From contig NZ_LT629781.1 of assembly GCF_900105685.1 (NCBI RefSeq), forward strand, positions 3,332,611 through 3,396,610: DNA of 64,000 nucleotides, read 5' to 3'. Made by a program: the position numbers and the translations under genes. Of this stretch, positions 1 to 8,605 are shown piece by piece. Source of the DNA: Verrucomicrobium sp. GAS474. GTDB lineage: Bacteria; Verrucomicrobiota; Verrucomicrobiia; Methylacidiphilales; GAS474. Positions within the stretch are counted from its first letter, which is position 1; each line of letters opens with the position of its first letter. The notes beneath the pieces were generated by a model. That model was given only the letters and a program-made list of their open reading frames with translations. It did no database searches and was not told the DNA's origin.

Positions 1-342
1 GACCCGGGCGATCATGTCGGCATGGGCCTTCGCCTTCAGCGTCGCCTCGACCTGCTCGCGGCGGGCGAACTGGGCGAGGCCGAGGTGGCGGAGGTCGAGG
101 TTGTGCTGGATCCCCGCCTCGCGGATGCAGACGTCGCGGCGGGCATACTCGTAGACCTTCATCTCCGTCGTGCCGTGGGAGAAATTGTCCTGCAGCGCCG
201 CAAGAGAGCCCTCGCAGACGGCCTGCTGGGCCAGCTCCTCGCGCTGGCGCTCCATGAGCTTCACCTCTTCCTGCTCCAGGGCATATTCCCGGAGGCGATG
301 GAGGATCTCCAGCGGGCGGTGTTGGGGGTTTTTGGAGCTCAT
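1..342 (-). CDS. fliJ: Flagellar export protein FliJ-like, partial
   Basis: Last visible gene of the flagellar operon; its 3' end lies beyond the left edge, so only the first 114 codons are seen. The start is an ATG 9 bases after the fliI stop. The protein is hydrophilic, rich in Glu, Gln, Arg and Leu, and heptad-like (ALEQEEVKLMERQREELAQQ), as expected of the antiparallel coiled coil of FliJ, the central stalk and chaperone-escort of the flagellar type III export ATPase. Primary sequence of FliJ is poorly conserved, so the name rests on coiled-coil character, size and position directly after fliI. Confidence 0.75.
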   Translation of the reverse strand, partial: MSSKNPQHRPLEILHRLREYALEQEEVKLMERQREELAQQAVCEGSLAALQDNFSHGTTEMKVYEYARRDVCIREAGIQHNLDLRHLGLAQFARREQVEATLKAKAHADMIARV

Positions 343-351
343 GGCTTAACC

Positions 352-1695
352 TTATGCGGCCCGCTGGCCGAGGATCTGGCCGAGGAGGCTGAACGATTCC
401 TCGACCGTGCAGGAATCCTCGACCCGCTGGCGGAGGAACTGGACGAGGCGGGGATAGACCGCGAGGGCGTGGTCGAGGTTCGTGTTGCTGCCGGGCGTGT
501 AGGCCCCGATCTCGACGAGTTCCCGATACTGCCGCTGGATCGAGAGGATCTGGCGGGCGCGGCTGACGAGGTCGCGCTGGTCCTCGGTGATGAGGTTGCT
601 CTGGAGACGGCTCAGGCTGTCGAGAACGTCGAGGGCGGGATAATGGTTCTCCGAGGCGAGGCGGCGGGTGAGGAGGAGGTGTCCGTCGAGGATCGAGCGG
701 GCGCAATCGCTGACCGGATCGTTCCAGTCGTCGCCCTCGGTGAGGATCGTGTAGAAACCGGTGATGATCCCGTTGTCGAGGCAGCCCGCCTGCTCGAGGA
801 CGACGGGCATGAGGCCGAAGACCGAGGGGGGATAGCCGCGCGTCGCCGGGGGCTCCCCGACGGCGAGGCCGACTTCCCGCTGCGCCATGGCGAGGCGGGT
901 CAGCGAGTCCATCATGAGGAGGACGTGCTTCCCCTGGGCGCGGAACCAGGCGGCGATGGTGTTCGCCGTGAAGGCGGCCTTGATCCGGGCCAGCGCGGGC
1001 TGGTCCGAGGTGGCGACGATGACGACGCTCCGCTTCAGGGCCTCGGGGCCGAGGTCGCGCTCGACGAATTCGAGGACTTCCCGGCCCCGCTCGCCGATGA
1101 GGGCGATGACGTTGATGTCGGCGTCGGCGTAGCGGCAGATCATCCCGAGGAGGGTGCTCTTGCCGACGCCCGAGCCGGCGAAGATGCCGAGGCGCTGCCC
1201 CGCGCCGGTCGTGGCGAAGGAATCGATGGCGCGGACGCCGGTGCGGAAGACGTTCTTGATCCGGGGACGCCGGGAGGGGGGCGGCACGTCCTTCACCAGC
1301 GGGGCGTAGACGGTGTTCGTCGGGAGCGGGCCGAGGTCGTCGATGGGACGTCCGAGGGGATCGATGATCCGGCCCAGGACGCCGTAGCCGACGGGGATCT
1401 GGGGCGGCGCGCCGGTCGACTGGACGCTGTCGCCGACGCCGATCCCTTCGAGGCCCTCCCAGGGCATGAGGAGGAGCTTCCCGTCGCGGAACCCGACGAC
1501 CTCGGCCAGGCGGCGCTTGCGGGTCCCCTCGCAGTAGATCCAGCAGGCCTCGCCGAGGGAGGCGGGCGGTCCCTGCGACTCGACCGTCAGGCCGACGACC
1601 TTCGTCACCCGGCCCGCCACCCCGATGGGGCGCACCTGCCCCAACGCACGCGAGGTGCGGGCGACGGCGCCGGAGAAGGAGGTGGGCTTGGGCAT
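352..1695 (-). CDS. fliI: Flagellum-specific ATPase FliI
   Basis: ATPase of the flagellar type III export apparatus, related to the F1 beta subunit; it acts at the cytoplasmic face of the basal body with FliH and FliJ. 447 aa, the usual family length. Walker A GSGVGKST lies at about 174-181, Walker B LLMMDSLTR at about 259-267, with GERGREV at about 201-207 and the family stretch VGEPPATRGYPPSVF after it. The ATG giving MPKPTSF is chosen because the longer open frame upstream overlaps fliH out of frame and is low-complexity Arg/Pro. It follows fliH by 20 bases and precedes fliJ by 9. Confidence 0.96.
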   Translation of the reverse strand: MPKPTSFSGAVARTSRALGQVRPIGVAGRVTKVVGLTVESQGPPASLGEACWIYCEGTRKRRLAEVVGFRDGKLLLMPWEGLEGIGVGDSVQSTGAPPQIPVGYGVLGRIIDPLGRPIDDLGPLPTNTVYAPLVKDVPPPSRRPRIKNVFRTGVRAIDSFATTGAGQRLGIFAGSGVGKSTLLGMICRYADADINVIALIGERGREVLEFVERDLGPEALKRSVVIVATSDQPALARIKAAFTANTIAAWFRAQGKHVLLMMDSLTRLAMAQREVGLAVGEPPATRGYPPSVFGLMPVVLEQAGCLDNGIITGFYTILTEGDDWNDPVSDCARSILDGHLLLTRRLASENHYPALDVLDSLSRLQSNLITEDQRDLVSRARQILSIQRQYRELVEIGAYTPGSNTNLDHALAVYPRLVQFLRQRVEDSCTVEESFSLLGQILGQRAA

Positions 1696-1715
1696 GCGGT
1701 TGGCTTTAGAATGGG

Positions 1716-2336
1716 TTAGCTGTCGAGTCCCGTGCGGATCTGGGAGAGCTTCGAGTGGCGGCGGCCGTCGACCACGCCGAGGTCGGTGTGGATCATGTAC
1801 TCGCCCCGGGCGAGGTCGGCGTTCCCCTTCCACTGGATCCGACCGCTGTGGATCGAGAGGTCGAGTTTCTCGACCCGCGCCTGGAGCGTGGCGAGGGCGT
1901 CGGGGGCGATCTCGATCGTGATCGACTGGGCCTGGTGGACCTCGCCGAGGAGGGCGGCGACTTCGCGCCCCATTTCCTCCTGGGTGAAATCGTGCTCGCG
2001 GAAGACCCGTCCCAGCGCCGCCATGAGGAGGTCGGGGAGATGGCCCTCGGCGGTGCGGATCAATTCCTGGAGGACGTTGTCCATCTGGGCGAGGACGGCC
2101 TGGAGGGCGCGGGCGTCGGCCTGCCGCGCCGCCTCGGTTTCCCGGAGCGCCATGAGGCGTCCGGCGCGGACGCCGGCCTCGTAGGAGCCGTCGTAGAGGG
2201 TCTCGTAGATCGGCGACTCGTCGGCCGCCCTCCCCTCCCCTTCCACCGGCTCGACGGCGATCACCGGGATCGGCCGCAGGCGGCGAACCTTGATGCAATC
2301 GACCGAAAACGGGACGGTGACCTGGAAGGTGTTCAT
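1716..2336 (-). CDS. fliH: Flagellar assembly protein FliH
   Basis: 206 aa. FliH binds and restrains the FliI ATPase and docks it to the export gate and C-ring. The protein has a variable N-terminus (about 1-50), an Ala/Glu/Arg/Gln-rich helical middle (about 50-120) and a compact C-terminal domain (about 125-206) resembling the V-ATPase E-subunit-like domain of FliH/YscL. Position between fliG and fliI is the canonical one. Weak sequence conservation is normal for this family, so synteny carries much of the call. Confidence 0.88.
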   Translation of the reverse strand: MNTFQVTVPFSVDCIKVRRLRPIPVIAVEPVEGEGRAADESPIYETLYDGSYEAGVRAGRLMALRETEAARQADARALQAVLAQMDNVLQELIRTAEGHLPDLLMAALGRVFREHDFTQEEMGREVAALLGEVHQAQSITIEIAPDALATLQARVEKLDLSIHSGRIQWKGNADLARGEYMIHTDLGVVDGRRHSKLSQIRTGLDS

Positions 2337-2364
2337 GGAAGGGCGTTACGTTGATTGACGCGCG

Positions 2365-3450
2365 TCAGACGAGTTCGTTGCGGCCGCCGCCGCCCTTGCT
2401 GACGGTGATTTCGCCGTTCGACTCGAGTTCGCGGACGACCTCGATGATCTTTTCCTGCGCTTCCTCGACGTCGGTGAGGCGGACGGGAGGCATGTATTGG
2501 ATTTCTTCCTGGAGACCCTCGGCGGCGCGCTTCGAGAGGCTGTTGAGGACCGCCGACTTGAGGCGCTCGGAGGCCGTCTTGAGGGCCACGGCGAGCTGGT
2601 GGTAATCGACCTCGCGGAGGATGCGGGCCATGGTCTGCTTGTCCATGTCGCCGATGTCCTCGAAGACGAAGAGGAGTTTCTGGATGTTCTTCGCCAGGTC
2701 GGGGTTCCGCTCCTCGAGGCCGGTGAGGACCTGCTTCGAGATCGAGTCCTCCAGCGCGTTGATGACCTCCGCGAGGATGCGGGCGCCGCCGGAGCTGGTG
2801 ACGGAAAGGGTGTTCTTCAGCGCGACGCGGCGCTTGATGTGGTTGAGGATCTGCTCGACGACCTCGGAGGAGGTCGGCTCCATCGTGGCGATCCGCTCGA
2901 CGATGTCGGTGCGGAGGTCGGCGCTGATGAGGGAGAGGACCTCGGCGCAGCGGGCGGGATCGAGGTAGGAAAGGACGAGGGCCCAGGTCTGGATCTGCTC
3001 CTTGCGGAGGAGGTTGATCAGCTGGCGGGGCTGGATGTCGCGGAGGACGGTGATGTCGACGTTGCGGGCCTTGTTCGGCGCGATGCGGTTGATCAGCTCG
3101 TTGGCCTTGAAGCTGCCGATGGAACGCTCCAGCACGTCCTTGGCGAACTGGGGGCCGCCCGCCGCCGAGGCGACGGCGTCGACCGCGACGCCGGTGAATT
3201 CCTTGAGGAGCGCCTTCTGCGTCTCGACGGGGACGAAGTCGATCCGGGCCATTTCGGTCGTGACTTCCTCGACGTCGCGCTCGTCGAAATCGTTGAGGAT
3301 CTGCGCGGCGATGTCCTTGCCGAGGACGACGAGGAGGGCGGCGAGGCGCTGCTTCTTCGACCACCCGCGCAGGGGATCGACGACTTCGTTTGCGCCCGGC
3401 TTGCCGGGAACGGCGAGGGCTTTTGTCGGGGTTTCAGCGGCGGCGGCCAT
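2365..3450 (-). CDS. fliG: Flagellar motor switch protein FliG
   Basis: C-ring rotor protein that couples stator torque to rotation; 361 aa, slightly longer than the usual 330-345 because of an Ala/Pro-rich N-terminus of about 25 residues. N-terminal, middle and C-terminal domains are recognisable. The torque domain contains LLFVFEDIGDMD followed by RILREVD, matching the conserved charged face. The usually invariant EHPQ surface of the middle domain reads EQIQ (about 151-154), and the C-terminus ends GGGGRNELV instead of the common GEDxxV-type end. Between fliF and fliH. Confidence 0.95.
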   Translation of the reverse strand: MAAAAETPTKALAVPGKPGANEVVDPLRGWSKKQRLAALLVVLGKDIAAQILNDFDERDVEEVTTEMARIDFVPVETQKALLKEFTGVAVDAVASAAGGPQFAKDVLERSIGSFKANELINRIAPNKARNVDITVLRDIQPRQLINLLRKEQIQTWALVLSYLDPARCAEVLSLISADLRTDIVERIATMEPTSSEVVEQILNHIKRRVALKNTLSVTSSGGARILAEVINALEDSISKQVLTGLEERNPDLAKNIQKLLFVFEDIGDMDKQTMARILREVDYHQLAVALKTASERLKSAVLNSLSKRAAEGLQEEIQYMPPVRLTDVEEAQEKIIEVVRELESNGEITVSKGGGGRNELV

Positions 3451-3482
3451 AATATTTTTCCTTTTTTGGAAACTCTATCGCA

Positions 3483-5084
3483 TCAGTTGCGCATCATCCA
3501 GACCTTGATTGCCTGGGAAGTATTGCCCGGATTGTCCCGGATCAGCTTGCCCAGCTCGTCGGCGGAGAGGGCGGAGGGGGCCACCCGCTGCTCGTCGGCC
3601 TCGGCGAGGGCGTCGTCGGCCATCTTCTTGTAGCGGTTCAGGATGCTGGAGAACTCCCCGGAGGTGTCGTTCTCGAAGCCGTTGGAGGTCTTCAGCATGC
3701 CGCGGAGGTAGAGGAGGACGAGGACCGCCAGGAGGATGAGGATGCCCTGGCTGACGTAGCTGAGCCACTCTTCCTTCAGGCCGAGGACGGTCTTGGCCGG
3801 CTCCATCGGGACTTCCTCGAACATCTGGGTGAACTCGGTCTCGTTGACCGAGACCATGTCCTTGCGGTCGCCCGTGTTCGTGTAGCCGATGGCCTGCTGC
3901 ACCATCTCGGTCAGCTTCTGGATTTCCTGGGGCGTCCGGGGCGTCACCGTCTGGGCCGCGCCGGTGCCGGTCTTGCGGACGTTGACGAAGACGGCGGCGG
4001 TGAGCCGGACGGGAACCCCCATCGCCTTCGAGGTGCTCTGGACGACGCGGTTCATGTTGTAATGGTTCGCCTGGCTCTCCTTCGTGGCGTCGCTCTCGTT
4101 GGAGGTCTTGCCGGTGTCCTGGTTCTGCTCGGTGTTGGTCTTGGAGCCGACCGTGGCGTCGGTGCCGGAGGTCTTGCTGTGGGTCGACTCGTTGGAGATC
4201 GTCTCCTGGCTGATGACCTGGCTCTTCGGGTCGAACTGCTCCGAGGTCTGCTGGACGGCGTCGAAATTGAGGTCGGCCGAGATCTGGACCGAGGACTGGT
4301 TCATGCCGAGGGTCTGGTCGAGCATCACCTGGACCTTCTGGCGGAGGTAATCCTCGTAGGCCTTCTTCGCGGCCAGCTGCGTGTTGCTGAGCGCGCCGAG
4401 GCTGTTGCCCTCGTCGTTCTCGACGAGGGACTTCCCGGTCGAGTCGACGATGCTGACGTGGTTCGGCTGGAGGCCCTCGACGCTGTTCGCGACGAGGAAC
4501 TGGATCGCCTTGATCTGGTTCGGCCCGAGGCTGCGGCCCGATTTGAGGAGGAGGAAGACGGAGGCCTTCGCCTCCTTCTGGTCCTTCTGGAAGAGGCGCT
4601 GCTCCGGGGTGACGATCATGACGCGGGCCTGCTCGACGTCGTCCATGTGGCGGATCGTCCGGGCGAGTTCGCCCTGGATGGCGCGGTTGTAGTTCGCCTT
4701 CTGCATGAAGTCGGGCATGCCGAAGCTCGGCTTGTCGAAGAGCTCGAAGCCGGAACCGCCCGCCGTGTCGTCGGCGCGGGGGATGCCCGACTCGGCCAGG
4801 CCGAGGCGGAGGCCGTCGACCTCCGTGGAGGGGACGCGGACCGTGCGGCCCTGGTCGGCCAGCTCGTAGGGGACTTTCTTCTGCTTCAGGAAGTCGACGA
4901 CCTTCGCCGCCTCGGTGATCTGCATGCCCCCGAAGAGGACGTCCATCTTCGGCTTGTTGGCCGAGTAGACGATGACGGTGGTCAACGCGATGATCATGAC
5001 CGCGGCGGCGATGAGGATCGGCATCCGGCGGTTGGCCGGGATCCCGGTCCAGACCTGCTGCACATTCTTGAAAAGTTCGTTCAT
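3483..5084 (-). CDS. fliF: Flagellar MS-ring protein FliF
   Basis: 533 aa, usual family length. Forms the inner-membrane MS ring, the foundation of the basal body. There is an N-terminal transmembrane helix at about 22-43, YscJ/FliF-type ring-building domains in the first half (GGMQITEAAKVVDFLKQKKV, then TPEQRLFQKDQKEAKASV), a Ser/Thr/Asn-rich disordered periplasmic loop around 300-345, and a second transmembrane helix at about 440-463. The C-terminal cytoplasmic tail ends with the FliG-binding segment (ELGKLIRDNPGNTSQAIKVW). Upstream of fliG by 32 bases. Confidence 0.96.
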   Translation of the reverse strand: MNELFKNVQQVWTGIPANRRMPILIAAAVMIIALTTVIVYSANKPKMDVLFGGMQITEAAKVVDFLKQKKVPYELADQGRTVRVPSTEVDGLRLGLAESGIPRADDTAGGSGFELFDKPSFGMPDFMQKANYNRAIQGELARTIRHMDDVEQARVMIVTPEQRLFQKDQKEAKASVFLLLKSGRSLGPNQIKAIQFLVANSVEGLQPNHVSIVDSTGKSLVENDEGNSLGALSNTQLAAKKAYEDYLRQKVQVMLDQTLGMNQSSVQISADLNFDAVQQTSEQFDPKSQVISQETISNESTHSKTSGTDATVGSKTNTEQNQDTGKTSNESDATKESQANHYNMNRVVQSTSKAMGVPVRLTAAVFVNVRKTGTGAAQTVTPRTPQEIQKLTEMVQQAIGYTNTGDRKDMVSVNETEFTQMFEEVPMEPAKTVLGLKEEWLSYVSQGILILLAVLVLLYLRGMLKTSNGFENDTSGEFSSILNRYKKMADDALAEADEQRVAPSALSADELGKLIRDNPGNTSQAIKVWMMRN

Positions 5085-5142
5085 TGAGGGGTTTCCTTAC
5101 TCTTGACTCTGGGGCGTTGTCTCCTGGGCATCCTTGCGCTGC

Positions 5143-5580
5143 TCAAATCTGCATCCGCATCACTTCCTGGTAGGAATCGACGGCTTTGTTTCTCATCTCG
5201 GCCAAAAGCTTGAAGGCGACGCTCGACTCCTGCGAGGCGACCATCGCCTCGTCGAGGGTCGTCTTGCCGCCCATGAGGACGTCGCGGACCTTCTCGCCCG
5301 CCGAGGCCTGGTAATCGTTCACCGAGTTGATCATCTTCACGATCGTCCCGCCGCCGTCGGCGCTGGAGAGGCCGCTGGTCGACGTGCTGGGGGCGAAGGC
5401 GGAAACCGCGTCGGTCCCCTGCGCCGGGGTGGCCCCGCCGACCGGCTTCGGCAGCTCGAAGGAGAACGACATCCCGTTCCCCTGCTGGATCATGTGATTC
5501 CCGACGACGTTCGGGGCGGCGGCACCGGTGCCGGAGGCGGCGGAGGTCACCGAGGAGAGGGCGGAAATGAAGTCGATCAT
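5143..5580 (-). CDS. fliE: Flagellar hook-basal body complex protein FliE
   Basis: 145 aa, longer than the usual 100-110 because of an Ala/Ser/Pro/Gly-rich N-terminal half. FliE joins the MS ring to the rod and is an early export substrate. The diagnostic C-terminus is present: SVAFKLLAEMRNKAVDSYQ followed by EVMRMQI, matching the conserved V.F.L..EVRNK...YQE.MRM.V ending of the family. Lies between flgC and fliF, as in most early flagellar operons. Confidence 0.93.
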   Translation of the reverse strand: MIDFISALSSVTSAASGTGAAAPNVVGNHMIQQGNGMSFSFELPKPVGGATPAQGTDAVSAFAPSTSTSGLSSADGGGTIVKMINSVNDYQASAGEKVRDVLMGGKTTLDEAMVASQESSVAFKLLAEMRNKAVDSYQEVMRMQI

Positions 5581-5593
5581 GGCCGGTTATCTT

Positions 5594-6016
5594 TTACGCT
5601 TCGGCGATCTGCATCGCCTGGGTCACCATCTGGCGGGCGTTCTTGATCACCTCGAGGTTCGCCTCGTAGGCGCGGCTGGAGGTCATCATGTCGACCATCT
5701 CGTCGACGATGTTGACGTTCGGCATCTTCACGAAGCCCTTGGCGTCGGCGTGCGGATGGCCGGGCATGTAGATGTTCTGGAAAGGGGTCGGGTCGTCGAC
5801 GATCTTGCCGATCTTGACGCCGGTCGCCTTGTTCCCCGCCGCCTGGGCCTGGTCGAGGACCGGGGCGAAGATGACTTCCTTGCGCCGGTAGGGCAGCCCG
5901 TCGGGGCCGCGCGTCGTCTGCGCGTTGGTGATGTTGGAGGCAACGATTTCGAGCCGCGTCCGCTCGGCCTGGAGGCCGGAGGAGCTGATGTCGATGGCGG
6001 GGATCAGATTGGCCAT
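5594..6016 (-). CDS. flgC: Flagellar basal-body rod protein FlgC
   Basis: 140 aa, standard length. Proximal rod subunit exported to the periplasm by the flagellar type III system. The N-terminal rod/hook motif is clear (IDISSSGLQAERTRLEIVAS followed by NITNAQTT), as is the C-terminal motif with NVNIVDEMVDMMTSSRAYEA then NLEVI. It starts 23 bases after the flgB stop and ends 13 bases before fliE, indicating co-translation in one operon. Confidence 0.95.
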   Translation of the reverse strand: MANLIPAIDISSSGLQAERTRLEIVASNITNAQTTRGPDGLPYRRKEVIFAPVLDQAQAAGNKATGVKIGKIVDDPTPFQNIYMPGHPHADAKGFVKMPNVNIVDEMVDMMTSSRAYEANLEVIKNARQMVTQAMQIAEA

Positions 6017-6039
6017 GGTCGTTTCTCGTTAGCGTCGGG

Positions 6040-6438
6040 TTAGCTGGTCTTGCCGGTGATCGCGTCCTTGAGGGCCGAGTACTTCAGGGCCAGGAGCTTC
6101 GCGGAGAAGGAGTAATTCGCGCTGTTCTTCATCATCTCGGTCACTTCCTGATCGAGGTTCACCGTGTTCCCGTCGTAGCGGGCCGGGTTCTGGAGATCGG
6201 CGGTGTCGAAGGCGGCCTTCGGCGTCGCGGAGAGCGGGGAACCCTGGTCGAGGTTCTTCAGGGCGCTGTTCAGGTCGTTCTGGAAGGAAGTGGTGAGATC
6301 GACCCGCTTGTACCCGGGGGTATTGCTATTGACGATATTGCTCGCGAGCGCCACCTGACGCGCCGAGCTGGCCTGAAGGGTCAGCTTCAGGCTGGAAAGG
6401 GTGGGATCGTTGAAGATCTGTCCGACGCCGTCACTCAT
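6040..6438 (-). CDS. flgB: Flagellar basal-body rod protein FlgB
   Basis: 132 aa. First gene of the operon and proximal rod subunit. The N-terminal motif ARQVALASNIVNSNTPGYKR is the conserved rod-protein signature, and a C-terminal helix pair (LDQEVTEMMKNSANYSFSAK) follows. The 200 bases upstream are AT-rich and contain a perfect inverted repeat just upstream of the start, annotated separately. No strong Shine-Dalgarno lies at the usual distance. Confidence 0.94.
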   Translation of the reverse strand: MSDGVGQIFNDPTLSSLKLTLQASSARQVALASNIVNSNTPGYKRVDLTTSFQNDLNSALKNLDQGSPLSATPKAAFDTADLQNPARYDGNTVNLDQEVTEMMKNSANYSFSAKLLALKYSALKDAITGKTS

Positions 6439-6462
6439 GTTGCAGATTAGTTAGCAAACCTC

Positions 6463-6481
6463 ATGCCATGGGGTATGGCAT
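6463..6481. promoter_or_regulatory. Inverted repeat upstream of flgB
   Basis: Perfect 7-base arms ATGCCAT / ATGGCAT around a 5-base centre, 24 bases before the flgB ATG, inside the 199-base AT-rich gap (6439-6637) that must hold the flagellar operon promoter. It could be an operator or an mRNA hairpin. On the plus strand it is followed by TTTTTT, so it would also look like a terminator for antisense transcription, but no plus-strand gene is there. I saw no sigma-54 or sigma-28 consensus nearby. Confidence 0.4.
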
Positions 6482-6637
6482 TTTTTCACAAATAACTCTG
6501 AATAAGATATTTGCATAAGATAAAACTTTTATTTTAGACGCTATTTTGCGCGAAAATCGGCGAAATGTGGATATTTTTTCCCGTCCAGGAATCGGCAAAA
6601 TATTCCCAACCTCCTCTTAGGACCGTCGAAGGGAAAA

Positions 6638-6898
6638 TCAGTCCTCCCACAGAATCGAGACCGGGACCCGGGTCGCGAGGACATTGGCGTGGGTGATCAC
6701 CCGGGCGTAATCGCTATCGAAGCGGTAGCCGCGGCAGGTCGGGCAGAGGGAGACGTTCTTCGAGAGGATCGATTCGCACCCCTCGCAGACCTTGTAATTG
6801 CCCGGAGCGCCGACAATGCGGGCGGCCCGCTGCATCCGGTCATGGAGCAACGGGGCGGGAGCGGCAGCCACGGACGATAAGATCGGCTTCGCACTCAT
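6638..6898 (-). CDS. Small zinc-ribbon protein of unknown function
   Basis: 86 aa. Contains CEGC (Cys38, Cys41) and CPTC (Cys52, Cys55), a C-x2-C-x10-C-x2-C arrangement expected to bind one zinc. Flanking sequence is RAARIVGAPGNYKV before and RGYRFDSDYARVITHAN after. I do not recognise a characterised family, although rubredoxin-like or zinc-ribbon small proteins of this size are common. It stands alone, divergent from the pterin dehydratase gene across 116 AT-rich bases; the codon bias matches its neighbours, supporting a real gene. Confidence 0.72.
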   Translation of the reverse strand: MSAKPILSSVAAAPAPLLHDRMQRAARIVGAPGNYKVCEGCESILSKNVSLCPTCRGYRFDSDYARVITHANVLATRVPVSILWED

Positions 6899-6989
6899 GC
6901 TTGGGTGCGAAGGAGATAGGCTCTTTTATGAACTGAGACAAGATTTTTATATTAAAATACGTAAAAACAAGCCTGTTGCACATTAACCT

Positions 6990-7001
6990 AAAGCGCGCTT
7001 T
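6990..7001. promoter_or_regulatory. 12-base perfect palindrome in divergent promoter region
   Basis: AAAGCGCGCTTT lies 14 bases before the start of the pterin dehydratase gene, in the AT-rich divergent region 6899-7014. Its position, between a TTGCAC hexamer at 6976-6981 and the ribosome binding site, is where a repressor operator would sit. No regulator can be named. Confidence 0.3.
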
Positions 7002-7014
7002 CTTATAGGGAGCA

Positions 7015-7314
7015 ATGAAAGATGCGCTTCCGTGGGCTGAGGATGGGGCTGGTCTCCACAAGACCTTTGTTTTCGACGATTTCAAGGCCGCGATCGGGTT
7101 CACCGTCGAGGTGGCCCGCCTGGCCGAGGATGCCGACCATCATCCCGATATCGATCTCCGCTGGAACAAGGTCACCCTGACCCTCGTCACCCACAGCGCG
7201 GGCAACAAGATCACCGAGAAAGACCGTTCCCTGGCGGACCGGATCGACAAGATCCCGGCGGAGACGGTGGCCCTGCGGACGCAGGGGGTCTTTACGCTCG
7301 ATTGGACGGCGTAA
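7015..7314 (+). CDS. Pterin-4a-carbinolamine dehydratase
   Basis: 99 aa; enzyme that dehydrates 4a-hydroxytetrahydrobiopterin, family PCD/DCoH (PhhB). Core signature present: [20 protein letters not shown], then [13 protein letters not shown] and [19 protein letters not shown], matching the family's HHPDI/WNxV/THxxGxxTxxD pattern with the catalytic His pair. A good Shine-Dalgarno (AGGGAGC, 4 bases before ATG) sets the start, unusual in this window. No phenylalanine hydroxylase is nearby, so the physiological substrate is uncertain; some bacterial PCD proteins act in other pterin pathways, including molybdopterin. Confidence 0.88.
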   Translation: MKDALPWAEDGAGLHKTFVFDDFKAAIGFTVEVARLAEDADHHPDIDLRWNKVTLTLVTHSAGNKITEKDRSLADRIDKIPAETVALRTQGVFTLDWTA

Positions 7315-7321
7315 GCCGTCT

Positions 7322-8527
7322 TTACCGCTTGCGGCGAACGCCGATCTTCTTCCTCGGCTTCGCGGTGGCGGGCGTGGTGGAGAAGAGGGCGGTGTAGCGG
7401 TAAGGGAACTCCTCGAGCTTCTGCCGCTCGACCTTCTGGCCGATGAAACGCTCGATCGACTCGACTTCCTTGATCTCTTCGGCCGTGATCAGCGTGAAGG
7501 CGTCGCCCGTCGTGTCGGCGCGGCCCGTCCGGCCGATGCGGTGGACGTAGTCTTCCGCATGGAGGGGGACGTCGAAGTTGATGACGTGGCTGACTCCCTG
7601 GATGTCGATGCCGCGCGCGGCGAGGTCGGTGGCGACGAGAACCTCGAAGGTCCCGTTCTTGAACCCGGCGAGGGCCTCGGTTCGCTCACCCTGGGAGCGA
7701 TCCGAATGGAGGACGGCGACCGAGTGGCCCGATTCCTCGAGGCGGGCCGCGATGACGTCGGCCCCGGCCTTCGTCCGGGAGAAGATGATGACGCTGTGGT
7801 AGCTCGTCTTTTCGAGGAGCGCCTGGAGCAGCTCGTGCTTCTGCATCACCGAGACGGGATAGAAGTAGTGGCTGACGGTCTCGGCGGGGGAGCGGCGGCC
7901 GCCGATCTCGATCACTTCGGGCTCCTTCAGGACGAAGGAAGCGAGGCGCTCGATCTCCGGGGGCATCGTGGCGGTGAAGAGGAGCGACTGGCGGCCCTCC
8001 TCCGAGGTCGGCGTCGCGCCGACGATCCGGCGGACGTCGGGGATGAAGCCCATGTCGAGCATCCGGTCGACCTCGTCGAGGACGAGGTGCCGGACGCCGC
8101 CGAGCTTCAGGGTCCCCTTTTCCAGATGGTCGAGGAGGCGGCCGGGGGTCGCGACGACGATGTCGACGCCCGAGGCGAGGGCCTCTTCCTGGCTGCCGTA
8201 GCCGACGCCGCCGAAGAGTGCCGTGACCTTGAGATTCGTGTAGCGGATGAAGTCGCGGAACGCCTCGTCGACCTGGGCGGCGAGTTCCCGCGTCGGCTCG
8301 AGGACGAGGACCCGGGGTCCGCCCTTCTGGTGGTCGCCGAGGCGGCTCAAAATGGGGAGGCCGAAGGCGGCGGTCTTGCCCGTGCCGGTCTGGGCGGCCG
8401 CGATCAAATCCTTGCCGGACAGGACGGCCGGGATGGCACGGAGCTGGATCGGCGTCGGGTCGACATAACCCAGGCACTGAACTCCGTGAACGATGGCCTC
8501 GGAAAGGCCGAATTCCTGAAACGACAT
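7322..8527 (-). CDS. DEAD-box ATP-dependent RNA helicase (RhlE-like)
   Basis: 401 aa. ATP-dependent RNA unwinding, probably in ribosome assembly or RNA decay. Q motif [10 protein letters not shown] and PTPIQ (about 25-29), motif [10 protein letters not shown] (44-52), PTRELA (78-83), TPGR (127-130), motif II DEVD (151-154) in place of DEAD, motif III TAT (185-187) in place of SAT, then [10 protein letters not shown] and HRIGRTGR. The short basic C-terminus ([12 protein letters not shown]) is typical of RhlE-type helicases. Convergent with the preceding gene (7 bases apart) and divergent from rmuC. Confidence 0.93.
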   Translation of the reverse strand: MSFQEFGLSEAIVHGVQCLGYVDPTPIQLRAIPAVLSGKDLIAAAQTGTGKTAAFGLPILSRLGDHQKGGPRVLVLEPTRELAAQVDEAFRDFIRYTNLKVTALFGGVGYGSQEEALASGVDIVVATPGRLLDHLEKGTLKLGGVRHLVLDEVDRMLDMGFIPDVRRIVGATPTSEEGRQSLLFTATMPPEIERLASFVLKEPEVIEIGGRRSPAETVSHYFYPVSVMQKHELLQALLEKTSYHSVIIFSRTKAGADVIAARLEESGHSVAVLHSDRSQGERTEALAGFKNGTFEVLVATDLAARGIDIQGVSHVINFDVPLHAEDYVHRIGRTGRADTTGDAFTLITAEEIKEVESIERFIGQKVERQKLEEFPYRYTALFSTTPATAKPRKKIGVRRKR

Positions 8528-8605
8528 CGCGGCAATCTACCGGAAGCGGAAAACCGCGCAAGGTTTCCTTTAAAACAAGGGGGACTCGATGCTATAAAAC
8601 TTCGG

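Noticed and set aside
22..1719. Long plus-strand open frame opposite fliI and fliJ
   Set aside because: Shadow of the minus-strand flagellar genes; Gly/Glu/Ala/Asp-rich translation typical of antisense reading of C-biased codons.
6463..6487. Terminator on the plus strand before flgB
   Set aside because: The repeat is followed by T6 on the plus strand, but no plus-strand gene lies upstream; kept as an operator or hairpin instead.
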